Shown: positions 12,901 to 26,200 of the stretch, in pieces
Position numbering within the stretch: position 1 is the first letter of the stretch
Layout: every line of letters starts with the position of its first letter
NCBI GenBank assembly: GCA_020796225.1
Contig: CM036774.1
Span: forward strand, 27,432,791-27,496,790
DNA from: Arion vulgaris
Taxonomy: Eukaryota > Mollusca > Gastropoda > Stylommatophora > Arionidae
Length of the DNA: 64,000 nt
Direction: 5' to 3'
The notes under the pieces: model-generated
Told to the model about the DNA's origin: nothing
Database searches by the model: none
What the model saw: only the letters and a program-made list of their open reading frames with translations
Made by a program: the position numbers and the translations under genes

Positions 12901-15900
12901 ATGGTAGCCATGCTCTAATCCATTTGGCCAGATGCTGCTCTTCTATAGATCTGCAAGTCATAGAACTTGTTCTTATTCATACTACATCTATAACAACACA
13001 ATCCAGGAAAGTTTCATCAGTTTTCATGAATAAATAACAGTTTTTTCAACAGCTTTTGATGTCAGATGATGATGAAACCAACCTTATGTCAAGTCAAAAT
13101 TGAGTGTCACTAAATCAGTTTATTTTTGTACAGATTTCATCAGTTTACTAAACTCAATCAATTGGGTACTAGTGCTAAGGGAAGACCAAGAAAAGATGGA
13201 TAGACAATATCAAGACCACACTACATAAACACGCATATAACACAACAAGGGCGACTCATCTAGCCCTAGAACGCAAATTAAAGCTCCCATCCCTACGCTT
13301 AACGGCAAGAGTGGACGCCAACTACATCTTCCACCTGGGAATAGACAATAGACTAAACTCAAATATAAAAAACAACTATATCCGCATGTGAAGCCAAAAA
13401 TGACGAATGTCCTTAGGTTAAATTAACAAAGATGGACTGGAATATAAATTTACTTCAACTGTTGAACTCTTAGAGTATCAAACGCCACATAGTGTGACGG
13501 TCGGACATGTACGAGTTAATATTTCTACTTGTTTATATCTTACAGGAAGCTTCAGCTATAGTAGACTCTAAGACATGGACAAACCTGTTGGACACTGATG
13601 ATCTACCCAAGAGAAAGCTAGCTGCGTTATATCGGGCTCCAACAATAGAAATGATTTGTTACTTGGATTTCAGTGTGTCTACCACTGGTATGCTGGCTGG
13701 AGTCAAGGTAAGATATTGTTAAACCAACAAGTCTTGAGTGTATCCATCATCCAGTTCATGTGAGTGAGTGTTGTCATTTCATATGTATACTTATTCAGTT
13801 CATGTGTGGGGTCAAAGGCGCAGTTATAGGGACGTCACTCCAGGTTTAGTGAGCTGGCACTATTCAAGATCCTACACCACCTCCACATGGTGAACCTGGA
13901 AACAGACAGTGGATCCTGTCTGGCTAAGCTGGTAGGGATCAAGGGAGAGCTACAGGTAGTGGTAGTAGTGCAAGCACAGAAACAAAAAACAGGTCCAAAA
14001 TCTTGAATAAAATGCATGCATCTCACGGCCGATGTCTGATCAAATACAAAGCAAATGTAGGAAATAATGACGTACAAGTCCTCTGAACAAATACCAACTC
14101 CTCTGGAGTATTGCAATGGCTGCACTAAAATTGATAGCTGTGGGACAAGAATCCATTAGAACAATGTGTAATGAGTCAACGGTCGCACCACAATTACCAG
14201 CTCTCGACAAGTGTCTCTGAGAACACTGTAACGTATCGTGATGACACAAGGGAAGATTGCAGTAAAACTCCGTATCGGAGCCCAAGCACAGATTGGGTAA
14301 GGTTGGCAGAGCGCGAAGCCTAAGGTCGTGCTCTTGTGCCTAACGAAGCTGCCCTCTCTGGGACAACCGGGCAAGATACTGATGCACAAGTGCAAAATGT
14401 AAGGCTGCATTTTAGTGCCTGGAAAAATCTTAACATCCCTGGAAGAACTGGGGTGGATGATGTTCACGAGAGCAAAATTTCAGTTGCTGCTAGCGCCAAT
14501 TGAAAAAACCCTCTAAAATATCTGTGAGTAGCCCCAGTCCAGTTTTCCCTGTGGACAGGAACAATGCAGAGTATAAACGGCAAATTGCCAAGTGCCGATA
14601 CACGTCTCGAAAAGGCTGAGAATGTTCTTACTCCAGAATAAACTCACAGTAACTTGAAAAACAAGGCAGACAGTGTAAATGTTTGACTGGTCGTCCCAAT
14701 CCAAACATTGGCGAAGGCCGACACTTTTCACATTGTCCTACACGAGTACGATATCATCCCAGGCTCTGATCAAACGAAAGGCTAACCGAACAGACGAAAA
14801 CTGACCAAGCGCATGACAAGCTTATGTATCCCTAATGACTGAAAATGTTCCTAATTCGAACGACTTCACATAGTCAGAAAGGGTGCATAGTGTAGACATA
14901 CTCTTAGGCGAAGATCATAAAGTCCAAATATACTGAAAAAATGATCGTTTAGAGCAATGAAAACACAAAGGAAAAGAAAGGACTTAGGGAGCTACACTAG
15001 TAAATAAAAAAGCGCAACAGAAATCGGATGTGATGCCCTAGGCACCGATAGACGCATAACTGGCACAATGTACAATCTCTCTTAGGCTCAGATCACATAC
15101 AAACCACAAAGAGTGGTTTAATAAGTGGTCAATAGGGCGTTGCAGAAGAAGTTCAGGTGGGAGTGTGTGCTGTCATCTCACCTGTATTTTTATTCAGTTG
15201 ATGTATGAGCGTGTGCTGTCATCTCACCTGTATAATTTATTCAGTTCATGTATGAGCGTGTGCTGTCATCTCACCTGTATAATTTATTCAGTTCATGTAT
15301 GAGCGTGTGCTGTCATCTCACCTGTATAATTTATTCAGTTCATGTATGAGCGTGTGCTGTCATCTCAACTGTATAATTTATGCAGTTCACGTATGAGCAT
15401 GTGCTGTCATCTCACCTGCATAATTTATTCAGTTCATGTATGAGCGTGTGCTGTCATCTCAACTGTATAATTTATGCAGTTCATGTATGGGCGTGTGCTG
15501 TCATCTCACTTGTATTTTTATTCAGTTCATGTATGAGTGTGTGCTGTCATCTCACCTGTATAATTTATTCAGTTCATGTATGAGCGTGTGCTGTCATATC
15601 ACCTGTATAAATTTATTCAGTTCATGTATGAGCGTGTGCTGTCATCTCACCTGTATAATTTATTCAGTTCATGTATGAGCGTGTGCTGTCATCTCACCTG
15701 TATTTTTATTCAGTTCATGTATAAGCAGTGGTCATCTCACCTATATAATTCATTCAGTTCATGTATAAGCGTGTGCTGTCATCTCACCTGTATAATTTAT
15801 TCAGTTCATGTATGAGCGTGTGCTGTCATCTCACCTGTATAATTGATTCAGTTCATGTATGAGCGTGTGCTGTCATCTCACCTGTATAATTGATTCAGTT

Positions 15901-18900
15901 CATGTATGAGAGACATTGTTCATATTGATATATTTATGCTGTTAGAGAAACGGTAGATTCTGCTAACCCAAGTCGTGTGTTCTTCTTCTTCTCTTGAAGA
16001 TGTCTCATGCTTCAGCTGCAGCACTGTGCAAGGCTCAGAAGTTGCAGTGTGAACTATATCCATCCAGGGATGTGGTCTTGTGCCTTGACCCGTATAGTGG
16101 CCTGGGATTTGTGCTCTGGTGCCTCAGCAGGTGGGCTTTTTGTTTGTTGTGGCTGCTCCAGGTGTGTAATCTAGTAAAGGTGTGTCAAAAGTGTGTTATA
16201 TTAAATGTAAGTACAGAACCCATTTTCATACCATGAGGTATATCTCTGAAAAGTAGAGTAAGACTTGTCTGAATGATGAGGTACACTGGTGAAAGCAATC
16301 ATGCAATGGAAGGAAAGCAAGCATTCATGCAAAAATCAGTCATGGATGCCATATTAGTCACTGTAGCTATGCTCAAATTCATAGCAGATAAACAAGATAA
16401 AATAAACATCAAGAAATAAAATACTGTGAGGTTTATTGAGGGTTAATACAACAGTGTTAGGCCTGTACTTTTCCTGACCAACTGCAAACAATGCTTGGTT
16501 GTGTCGTGTAGATATGTAGATATCTGGCAGCAGAATCATGTGGTTGTTGCAGTCAGTTGTTGTTTGGCTGAAGTCACTTGTGTGGTTGGGATAATTTCAT
16601 CATCATTAAGGTGTGTATCCTTTATAGGACATTGCTGTCTTTGCAGCACATCTGAAATTCACTCTGTCTCTAGCCAGTTCACCCACTTCATCGATGGTCA
16701 TGTTCATGGTTTCTTTAATATCTTGTAGCCATCTTCTTCTTGGTCTGCCTCTGCGTCCTGGGACCCTGCGCTCTAAATGGGATCATTTACTGTGTGGTTA
16801 AAGTCACTTATGTTGCTGAAGTTAATTATTGTGTAACTGAAGTCAGTTGTTGTTTGGCTGAAGTTGTTGTATGGCTGGGATCACCTATGCTGTGTGGCTG
16901 GAATCACTTGCTGTGTGGCTAAAGTCGCTTATGTGACTGAAGTTAATTGTTGTGTAACTGAAGTCAGTTGTTGTTTGGCTGAAACTGTTGTGTGGCTGGA
17001 ATCACTTGCTGTGTGGCTAAAGTCATTCGTTGTGTAGCTAAAGTCAACATTTTATGACTGGATTCAGTGTTTGTCTCACCCAAGTGGTTACCGGGCCTAA
17101 ATTTGGGGTGTAAAGAATAGAACCACTGTTACCTGCCATGCATGTCATAAGAGGTGACTAAAGAGGTTTGGCTGAAATCGGATGCACATGTACTAAATGT
17201 GTAGAAGTCTATGCATTTAGGGGCCTACCAAACCCAATGTGCAACGTATACACTTCTTGGCAAAGATCAAACATATCACAAAGAGTGATTCAAATTGGCC
17301 GTAAAGAATGAACGCAAAGAAGAAGAAGAAGAGTGTTTGCCTAACTTGAGTGATATTTTCTTTCCTATCGTTGACTTGAGAAATATTGTCTATATCTTGT
17401 CTGTTGTCTCATGTGTCTCACTTGACCAACTTTTGTATCTGAAACCGATCTCTTTGTTGTAGTTGTATCCAATCTTGTGTTAGTTATTCTATAGTTCAGA
17501 GTTGAGGCTTCAATTCTATTTTCAGCATCTACTCTGGTCACCACTCTATTCTGATACCACCATCAGAGGTTGAGGTCAACCCAGCTGTGTGGTTAACTGC
17601 AGTCAGCCAATACAAAGGTAATAAACAAATTATTGCCCTTTGTTAGACAATTATAACCACAATCTCTGCAGATTTATGGGCCCTGGTGACAGGGGAGATC
17701 ATTTGTTGAAATAAAATTGTGATCCAGGTGCTGTATCCTGGGCTGGTAGTATGGTGGAAATATCTGATGTAATAGATTGATTAATCACAAGTTTTATATT
17801 GAATTGTACACGCAGATGCGTCTACTAATTATGTACATGTATTGTGTGCATATGTTGGATGGTGAACAGGACTTACAGGCCATGGTGGATATGTTGGATG
17901 GCGAACAGGACTTACAGGACATGGTGGATATGTTGGATGGTGAACAGGACTTACAGGACATGGTGGATGGTGAACAGGACTTACAGGACATGGTGGATAT
18001 GTTGGATGGTGAACAAGACTTACAGGACATGGTGGATATGTTGGATGGTGAACAAGACTTACAGGACATGGTGGATATGTTGGATGGTGAACAGGACTTA
18101 CAGGACATGGTGGATATGTTGGATGGTGAACAGGACTTACAGGACATGGTGGATATGTTGGATGGTGAACAAGACTTACAGGCCATGGTGGATATGTTGG
18201 ATGGTGAACAAGACTTACAGGACATGGTTGATATGTTGGATGGTGAACAGGACTTACAGGACATGGTGGATATGTTGGATGGTGAACAGGACTTACAGGA
18301 CATGGTGGATATGTTGGATGGTGAACAGGACTTACAGGACATGGTGGATATGTTGGATGGTGAACAGGACTTACAGGACATGGTGGATATGTTGGATGGT
18401 GAACAGGACTTACAGGACATGGTGGATATCTTGGATGGCGAACAGGACTTACAGGCCATGGTGGATATGTTGGATGGTGAACAAGACTTACAGGACATGG
18501 TGGATATGTTGGATGGTGAACAGGACTTACAGGACATGGTGGATATGTTGGATGGCACAGGCAAAGAGAAAGGAATCAGTATAAATATTAAAAAAAATAA
18601 GATGATGGTAATCTCCAAGAAACAAGAGACATCCCTTTGTAATATAAACATTGGAGAGGAAAGAATTAAACAAGTTTATCGATTGAAATATCTTGGTGCC
18701 TCTTCTTCTTCTTCTTCTTAATGTCGTTTTACAACCAATTTTAATCACTCTTTGTGATATGTTTGATCTTTGCCAAGAACATGTATACATTGCACTTTGG
18801 TTTGTTAGGCCCCTAAATGCATAGACTTCTAAACATTTAGTACATGTGCATCCGATTTCAGCCAAACCTCCTTAGTCACCTCTTACGACATGCATGGCAG

Positions 18901-21900
18901 GTAACAGTGGTTCTATTCTTTACACCCCAAATTTGGATCCCGGTAACCACTTGGGCGATCTGGGTGCCATTATCACATCAGATGGAAGATGCACTTCAGA
19001 AATCAAAAGCAGAGTAGCTCAGGCGAAATCAGCCTTTTAGAAGATGAAAAGTTGACTATGTAATAGATCTTTGTCAGTGGCATTGAGGAAACGAGTAATC
19101 CAATGCTTTATATAACCAATACTTTTTATATGGCAGTCAGTCATGGACAATGAACAGACAAACAGTAAGAACATTGGAAGCCACAGAAATGGGCTTTCTC
19201 AGAAGAATGTTGAAAGTTCCATAGACAGCTAGAAAGACCAATGAAGAGATCTTGTCGGAGACAGATTCATATTGAAATCTAATCAATCGAATAAGAAGCA
19301 GACAATCAAGGTTTTTCACACATAATTAGAACGGGCAGTTCAGAAAACATTTGGTTATAACAGGTAAAATACAGGGGAAGAGAGATAGAGGGAGACAAAG
19401 AGACAGAATTCTGGACGGTTTAAAATCATGGTTCGGCAATGGTTCAGTGACGGAGTTGATGGATTGTACAAGAGACAGACAGATATGGAGAGACATGATC
19501 GCCTAAGCCTACCAGCACAGCACTTGATTGATTGATTGATTGGTGTGTGTGCACATATTGGTGTATGTACAGGTCAGATTCAGTTCAGACCACAACATCA
19601 GTATAATATAAGCCTACTGATGCACATGGTTTTTTTTAAATTTATGCCTCTTCCCATCCCCAGGGTTGTCATGGTTCGTTGCCATTCTCCCAACTCTTGC
19701 GCCTTCGTTGCCTGTAGCGAGAATGATGATTTTCTTGACAGAGCTTGCGAGATGCTTGATTTCTTCTGCAAGCTCCTATACCCGGAGAAGGTGCTTGCAT
19801 CTGCTATGCTTTGAGTTCAGAAAATTACTCACCAGAATGCCCTTACCAAACAGCATAGGACTTCCAACTCTGACAGGGTGAAACTTATCTTAACTTTCCA
19901 CCCTCATAGTTCACTAGGGAAAAAAGTTTTATTCTGTCATCTGTCTATTCTAAAATCGGATCCTGAGACACGTTCAGTCTTCCAACACTATCCTTTGGTG
20001 GCTTACAGACGGGACAGAAGTCTTAAGGATATGCTGGTACACAGTCGCCTTAAATGCAATGTCCAGAGTCATTTTAGCACCGTCCAGTTTGGCCGTCGGC
20101 GCTGTTATACATGCGCTTATGTGATACAGACCTGTACTGTATCTTTTCCTAATGCCACTTTTGTTATTGAAGATGGTTTCACATGCGAGCCTCGAAATAT
20201 AATCTACGCTATCACTTGCAAGCGGTGTTCTAAGGCATATATCGGTGAAACAGGCAAAATGCTCAGTGACCGTTTCGGACAACACTTACGCGATATACAC
20301 CAATGCTCTGTGACCCCTGTCGCCACTCATTTCAATGGAACTAACCATTTGGGAGCTTGCAACGTCCAGGTCACAGCCATACGATCATGTTCCTCTGATG
20401 ATCGTAGTCGATTTGCTCTGGAGAATCGTTTTATTTCGTTATATGGTACCTTGCCACCTCATGGACTCAACGCTCTACATTCCTATGCTTCTTAGTACTT
20501 TCTCTTCTCATGCTCCATATTCTATATGTGTATATGTTAAATGCACATAAGTTATATATATTTGATTTTTTATTGTTTCTCTTCTTTTTCCACTTCTATT
20601 TTTTTGCATTTATTTCGTTATTTGTTTTTAGTCCCAGATTTTCATTTTAGGGCCATTAGGATTTCATTGTTGTATTCTGTATGTAGCATGCTGTGAAATT
20701 CTTCACTTCTGTTGTATTCTGTATGTAGTATGCTGTGAAATTCTTCACTTCTGTTGTATTCTGTATGTAGTATGCTGTGAAATTCTTCACTTCTGTTGTA
20801 TTCTGTATGTAGTATGCTGTGAAATTCTTCACTTCTATTGTATTCTGTATGTAGTGTGCTGTGAAATTCTTCACTTCTATTGTATTCTGTATGTAGTATG
20901 CTGTGAAATTCTTCACTTCTGTTGTATTCTGTATGTAGTATGCTGTGAAATTCTTCACTTCTATTGTATTCTGTATGTAGTATGCTGTGAAATTCTTCAC
21001 TTCTATTGTATTCTGTATGTAGTATGCTGTGAAATTCTTCACTTCTATTGTATTCTGTATGTAGTATGCTGTGAAATTCTTCACTTCTGTTGTATTCTGT
21101 ATGTAGTATGCTGTGAAATTCTTCACTTCTGTTGTATTCTGTATTAGTATGCTGTAAATTCTTCACTTCTGTTGTATTCTGTATGTAGTATGCTGTGAAA
21201 TTCTTCACTTCTATTGTATTCTGTATGTAGTATGCTGTGAAATTCTTCACTTCTGTTGTATTCTGTATGTAGTATGCTGTGAAATTCTTCACTTCTATTG
21301 TATTCTGTATGTAGTATGCTGTGAAATTCTTCACTTCTGTTGTATTCTATATGTAGTATGCTGTGAAATTCTTCACTTCTGTTGTATTCTATATGTAGTA
21401 TGCTGTGAAATTCTTCACTTCTATTGTATTCTGTATGTAGTATGCTGTGAAATTCTTCACTTCTGTTGTATTCTATATGTAGTATGCTGTGAAATTCTTC
21501 ACTTCTATTGTATTCTGTATGTAGTATGCTGTGAAATTCTTCACTTCTGTTGTATTCTATATGTAGTGTGCTGTGAAATTCTTCACTTCTGTTGTATTCT
21601 GTATGTAGTATGCTGTGAAATTCTTCACTTCTGTTGTATTCTATATGTAGTGTGCTGTGAAATTCTTCACTTCTGTTGTATTCTGTATGTAGTATGCTGT
21701 GAAATTCTTCACTTCTGTTGTATTCTATATGTAGTGTGCTGTGAAATTCTTCACTTCTGTTGTATTCTGTATGTAGTATGCTGTGAAATTCTTCACTTCT
21801 GTTGTATTCTGTATGTAGTATGCTGTGAAATTCTTCACTTCTGTTGTATTCTATATGTAGTGTGCTGTGAAATTCTTCACTTCTATTGTATTCTGTATGT

Positions 21901-23190
21901 AGTGTGCTGTGAAATTCTTCACTTCTGTTGTATTCTGTATGTAGTATGCTGTGAAATTCTTCACTTCTGTTGTATTCTGTATGTAGTATGCTGTGAAATT
22001 CTTCACTTCTATTGTATTCTGTATGTAGTATGCTGTGAAATTCTTCACTTCTGTTGTATTCTGTATGTAGTATGCTGTGAAATTCTTCACTTCTATTGTA
22101 TTCTGTATGTAGTATGCTGTGAAATTCTTCACTTCTATTGTATTCTGTATGTAGTATGCTGTGAAATTCTTCACTTCTGTTGTATTCTGTATGTAGTATG
22201 CTGTGAAATTCTTCACTTCTATTGTATTCTGTATGTAGTATGCTGTGAAATTCTTCACTTCTATTGTATTCTGTATGTAGTATGCTGTGAAATTCTTCAC
22301 TTCTATTGTATTCTGTATGTAGTATGCTGTGAAATTCTTCACTTCTGTTGTATTCTGTATGTAGTATGCTGTGAAATTCTTCACTTCTGTTGTATTCTGT
22401 ATGTAGTATGCTGTGAAATTCTTCACTTCTATTGTATTCTGTATGTAGTATGCTGTGAAATTCTTCACTTCTATTGTATTCTGTATGTAGTATGCTGTGA
22501 AATTCTTCACTTCTGTTGTATTCTATATGTAGTATGCTGTGAAATTCTTCACTTCTGTTGTATTCTATATGTAGTATGCTGTGAAATTCTTCACTTCTAT
22601 TGTATCGTTTACTTGATAAAGACCTTTTGGTTGGAATGTCGCTGTATATTGTTTTTGTATTTTGTCAAACTACAGTACTTTTTTTTTAAGTGTTACACCA
22701 TTGCTACATAATTTTACTGCAGTTTTCATCTATATCGATAATACTGTATGCCTATTAGACAAGCAGAAGTCTAGTCAGGTGCTTTGTCAATAGTTTAGTC
22801 AGGTGGTTTGTGAATAGATTAGAGAGAGGGAATTTATTAATCAAGTATTACCATGTCCTTGCGGAATGTCACTTTCATCACAGCCCAACTGAAAAACTCT
22901 GAGTCTCTAGCAAGTTCTTTCTCGTCTCTTCCAGCGTTATGTTCAATGTTTCTTTGATGTCCTGCTGCCATCTTCATCTTGGTCGTCCCCTGCCTCGTAC
23001 TCCAGGAACCATGCCTTCCATTACCATTCTCTCCACATCATTGTGAAGTTTAACATGGCGCCTAAACATTTCATCTTCCAGGAATTTGTTGTTTATAAAG
23101 AAAATATTAAACTAAATGATGAGCAGCTAAATGATGTTGAATTGATCATTATATATATATATGTTTGTTTGTATGTTGTACAGGATGTGC

Positions 23191-23221
<31 letters not shown>

Positions 23222-26200
23222 TCTCTGTTGCCACATTAATGATTGACTTCTTTGTCTCTGGTTTCTCTCTAGTCCGAGACACATTCTGCTCCTATGGTGT
23301 GATGGAACTATGCACACGAGGACTAGGAACATCAACTCTGTCTCTCAAGGTTTGTTTATTACTGAAGTATTTGGTAAAATAAATCAAGATTATTGAAGTG
23401 AGTGCCCGTGTGTTGTCGGTGCCTCACAGGGAGCAAAGAATAGTAACACTGCGACCTACAAGGCATGTCATAAGAGGCGACTGAGGTAGGGGTCTAGGAA
23501 GCTACCTAGTAAATAAAAGCGTTGCTGAAATTTAATGTGCTGACCTCCTTGTAGGCGCATAACTGGCACAACGTAGAGTCGCTCTTAGGCTTGGATCACA
23601 TAGAAATCACAAAGACTGGTTAATAAGTGGTCGATCTACAGTGTTCTACGAAGAAGTGAGAATTAGTGACGGACATCAAGAATAGAGATTATTGAAGTGA
23701 GAATTAGTAGAAGCAAGAAGAGATATTGAAGTGAAATGAGAGGCCAGAATAGAGATTATTGAAGTGAGAATTAGTGAGAGAGAGGACAGTCAAGAATAGA
23801 GATTATTGAAGTGAGAATTAGTGAGAGAGAGACATCAAGAATAGAGATTATTGAAGTGAGAATTAGTGAGAGAGAGACAGCAAGAATAGAGATTATTGAA
23901 GTGAGAATTATGAGGAGAGAGAGACAGCAAGAATGAGATATTGAAGTGCAAATTTAGAGAGATGTAGAGGCATGAAGAGAATGTTGATATGATGCCATGT
24001 TGACATGTACATGTTGACTAGTGTTAGTTATGAGAGCCATGTTGACTAGTCTGTCTATGTTATGAGAGCCATGTTGACTAGTCTGTCTATGTTATGAGAG
24101 CCATGTTGACTAGTCTGTCTATGTTATGAGAGCCATGTTGACTAGTCTGTCTATGTTATGAGAGCCATGTTTTGACTGGTCTGTCTATGTTATGAGAGCC
24201 ATGTTTGACTGGCTGTCTATGTTATGAGAGCCATGTTGACTGAGCTGTCTATGTTATGAGAGCCATGTTGACTGAGCTGTCTATGTTATGAGAGCCATGT
24301 TGACTAGTCTGTCTATGTTATGAGAGCCATGTTGACTAGTCTGTCTATGTTATGAGAGCCATGTTGACTAGTCTGTCTATGTTATGAGAGCCATGTTGAC
24401 TAGTCTGTCTATGTTATGAGAGCCATGTTGACTAGTCTGTCTATGTTATGAGAGCCATGTTGACTAGTCTGTCTATGTTATGAGAGCCATGTTGACTGAG
24501 CTGTCTATGTTATGAGAACCATGTTGACTGAGCTGTCTATGTTATGAGAGACATGTTGACTGATCTGTCTATGTTATGAGAGCCATGTTGACTGGTCTGT
24601 CTATGTTATGAGAGCCATGTTGACTGGGCTGTCTATGTTATGAGAGCCATGTTGACTGATCTGTCTGTGTTATGAGAGCCGTGTTGACTGATCTGTCTAT
24701 GTTATGAGAGCCATGTTGACTAGTCTGTCTATGGTCTCCATGATTTCTATTTGATGATTACCAGGCCAAGGGTGTCAACTTGTCCTGCATGAGGTCATGC
24801 TGTGTGATTGCTGAAGAAAGACCTAGAATACTACTAACTACAGCATTTACCAAACTATTTGCTAGCCTTGGTCTCAGCCCTAGAGCAGTCAGCACCAGCT
24901 TCGGTTGCCGGGTCAATGTGGGCATTTGTTTACAGGTAACACATATTGTTCAATTACCTGTAGGCAGTTTAATGTGGGAATATGTTTACAGGTAATATAG
25001 TTACCTGTAGGCAGCTTAATGTGAGCATATGTTTACAGGTAGTATAGTTACCTGTAGGCAGCTTAATGTGGGCATATGTTTACAGGTAGTATAGTTACCT
25101 GTAGGCAGCTTAATGTGGGCATACTTTTACAGGTAGTATAGTTACCTGTAGGCTTAATGTGGGCATATGTTTACAGCTAGTATAGTTACCTGTAGACTGC
25201 TTAATGTGAGCATATGTTTGCAGGTAGTATAGTTACCTGTAGGATTAATGTGGGCATAGGTTACAGGTAACACAGGTAATATAATCACCTGTAAGCTTAA
25301 TGTGGACATACTTTTACAGGTAGTATAGTCACCTGTAGGCTTATTATGAGCGTACGCATAATGTTTTACTGTTTTACTCAGATAGTAAGTCAATACAGAT
25401 ATATGTACCAAATACAGGTATATGTACCACATACAGATATATGTACCACATACAGATATATGTACAACGTACAGGTATATGTACCACACACAGGTATATG
25501 CACCACACACAGGTGTATGTACCACGTACAGGTGTATGCATCACGTACAGGTGCATGCACCACATACAGGTATATGTGAGTTGTTGTTCTGCTGGTAGAG
25601 TTGTAATATTGTCATCTGTTTATCTGGCAGGGTGCTTCCTGCCCTGATACCACCACAGTGTATGTGGACATGAGAGCATTGCGCAATGACAGGGTTAGCC
25701 TAGTGGAGAAAGGAAGTCCTCACTCTTTGTGTTTGTTAGAGTCAGGCAAGGTTAGTAACATGATGAGCCTAGAGTCAGTCAAGGTTAGTAACATGATGAG
25801 CCTAGAGTCAGGCAAGGTTAGTAACATGATGAGCCTAGAGTCAGTCAAGGTTAGTAACATGATGAGCCTAGAGTCAGTCAAGGTTAGTAACATGATGAGC
25901 CTAGAGTCAGGCAAGGTTAGTAACATGATGAGCCTAGAGTCAGTCAAGGTTAGTAACATGATGAGCCTAGAGTCAGGCAAGGTTAGTAACATGATGAGCC
26001 TAGAGTCAGTCAAGGTTAGTAACATGATGAGCCTAGAGTCAGGCAAGGTTAGTAATATGATGAGCCTAGAGTCAGGTAAGGTTAGTTACATAATGAGCCT
26101 AGAGTCAGGCAAGGTTAGTTACATGATGAGCCTAAAACCCAGCTAAGGACTATATGTGTAATGAAATAAATTGTCACGGTAGTACCAGGGCCAGTGAGCT

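Larger units (their letters stand above)
17777..19510 (+). pseudogene. LINE reverse-transcriptase pseudogene with in-frame 39-bp expansion, interrupted by SINE A
   Basis: The 314-residue open frame contains about 17 copies of MLDGEQDLQDMVD and then GKEKGISINIKKNKMMVISK and YRLKYLGA. In the 60120 copy the corresponding sequence occurs once (NEQDLQDLIDILVRESEKKG, then LIMNIKKTEVMVVSKK, just after YADD), so the array is an amplified segment of the reverse-transcriptase palm region. After the SINE (18699-18966) homology resumes at 18969 with TSDGRCTSEIKSRVAQAK and continues to 19510 (TVRTLEATEMGFLRRMLKVP). Upstream RT motifs are missing. Confidence 0.85.
19650..22720 (+). mobile_element. Penelope-like element 3' part (C-terminal RT region, GIY-YIG, expanded 3' UTR)
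   Basis: Contains the broken C-terminus of a Penelope polyprotein and its 3' UTR. The UTR has a 42-bp array of about 46 units (20665-22605). Sequence after the array (GTTTACTTGATAAAGACCTT) matches the minus copy at 58760-59650, where the corresponding place has no array. Confidence 0.85.

Noticed and set aside
17844..18651. Additional plus-frame (246 codons) and minus-frame (285 codons) ORFs over the 39-bp array
   Set aside because: Shadows of the frame that has LINE reverse-transcriptase homology on its downstream side.
20665..22605. Possible CRISPR-like array
   Set aside because: Units are contiguous direct repeats with no unique spacers, and the genome is eukaryotic with spliced genes.
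24936..26140. Extra DIP2 exons duplicated in tandem (mutually exclusive exons)
   Set aside because: Copies contain only the exon's last 12-48 bp plus donor, never an acceptor, so they are not whole exons.
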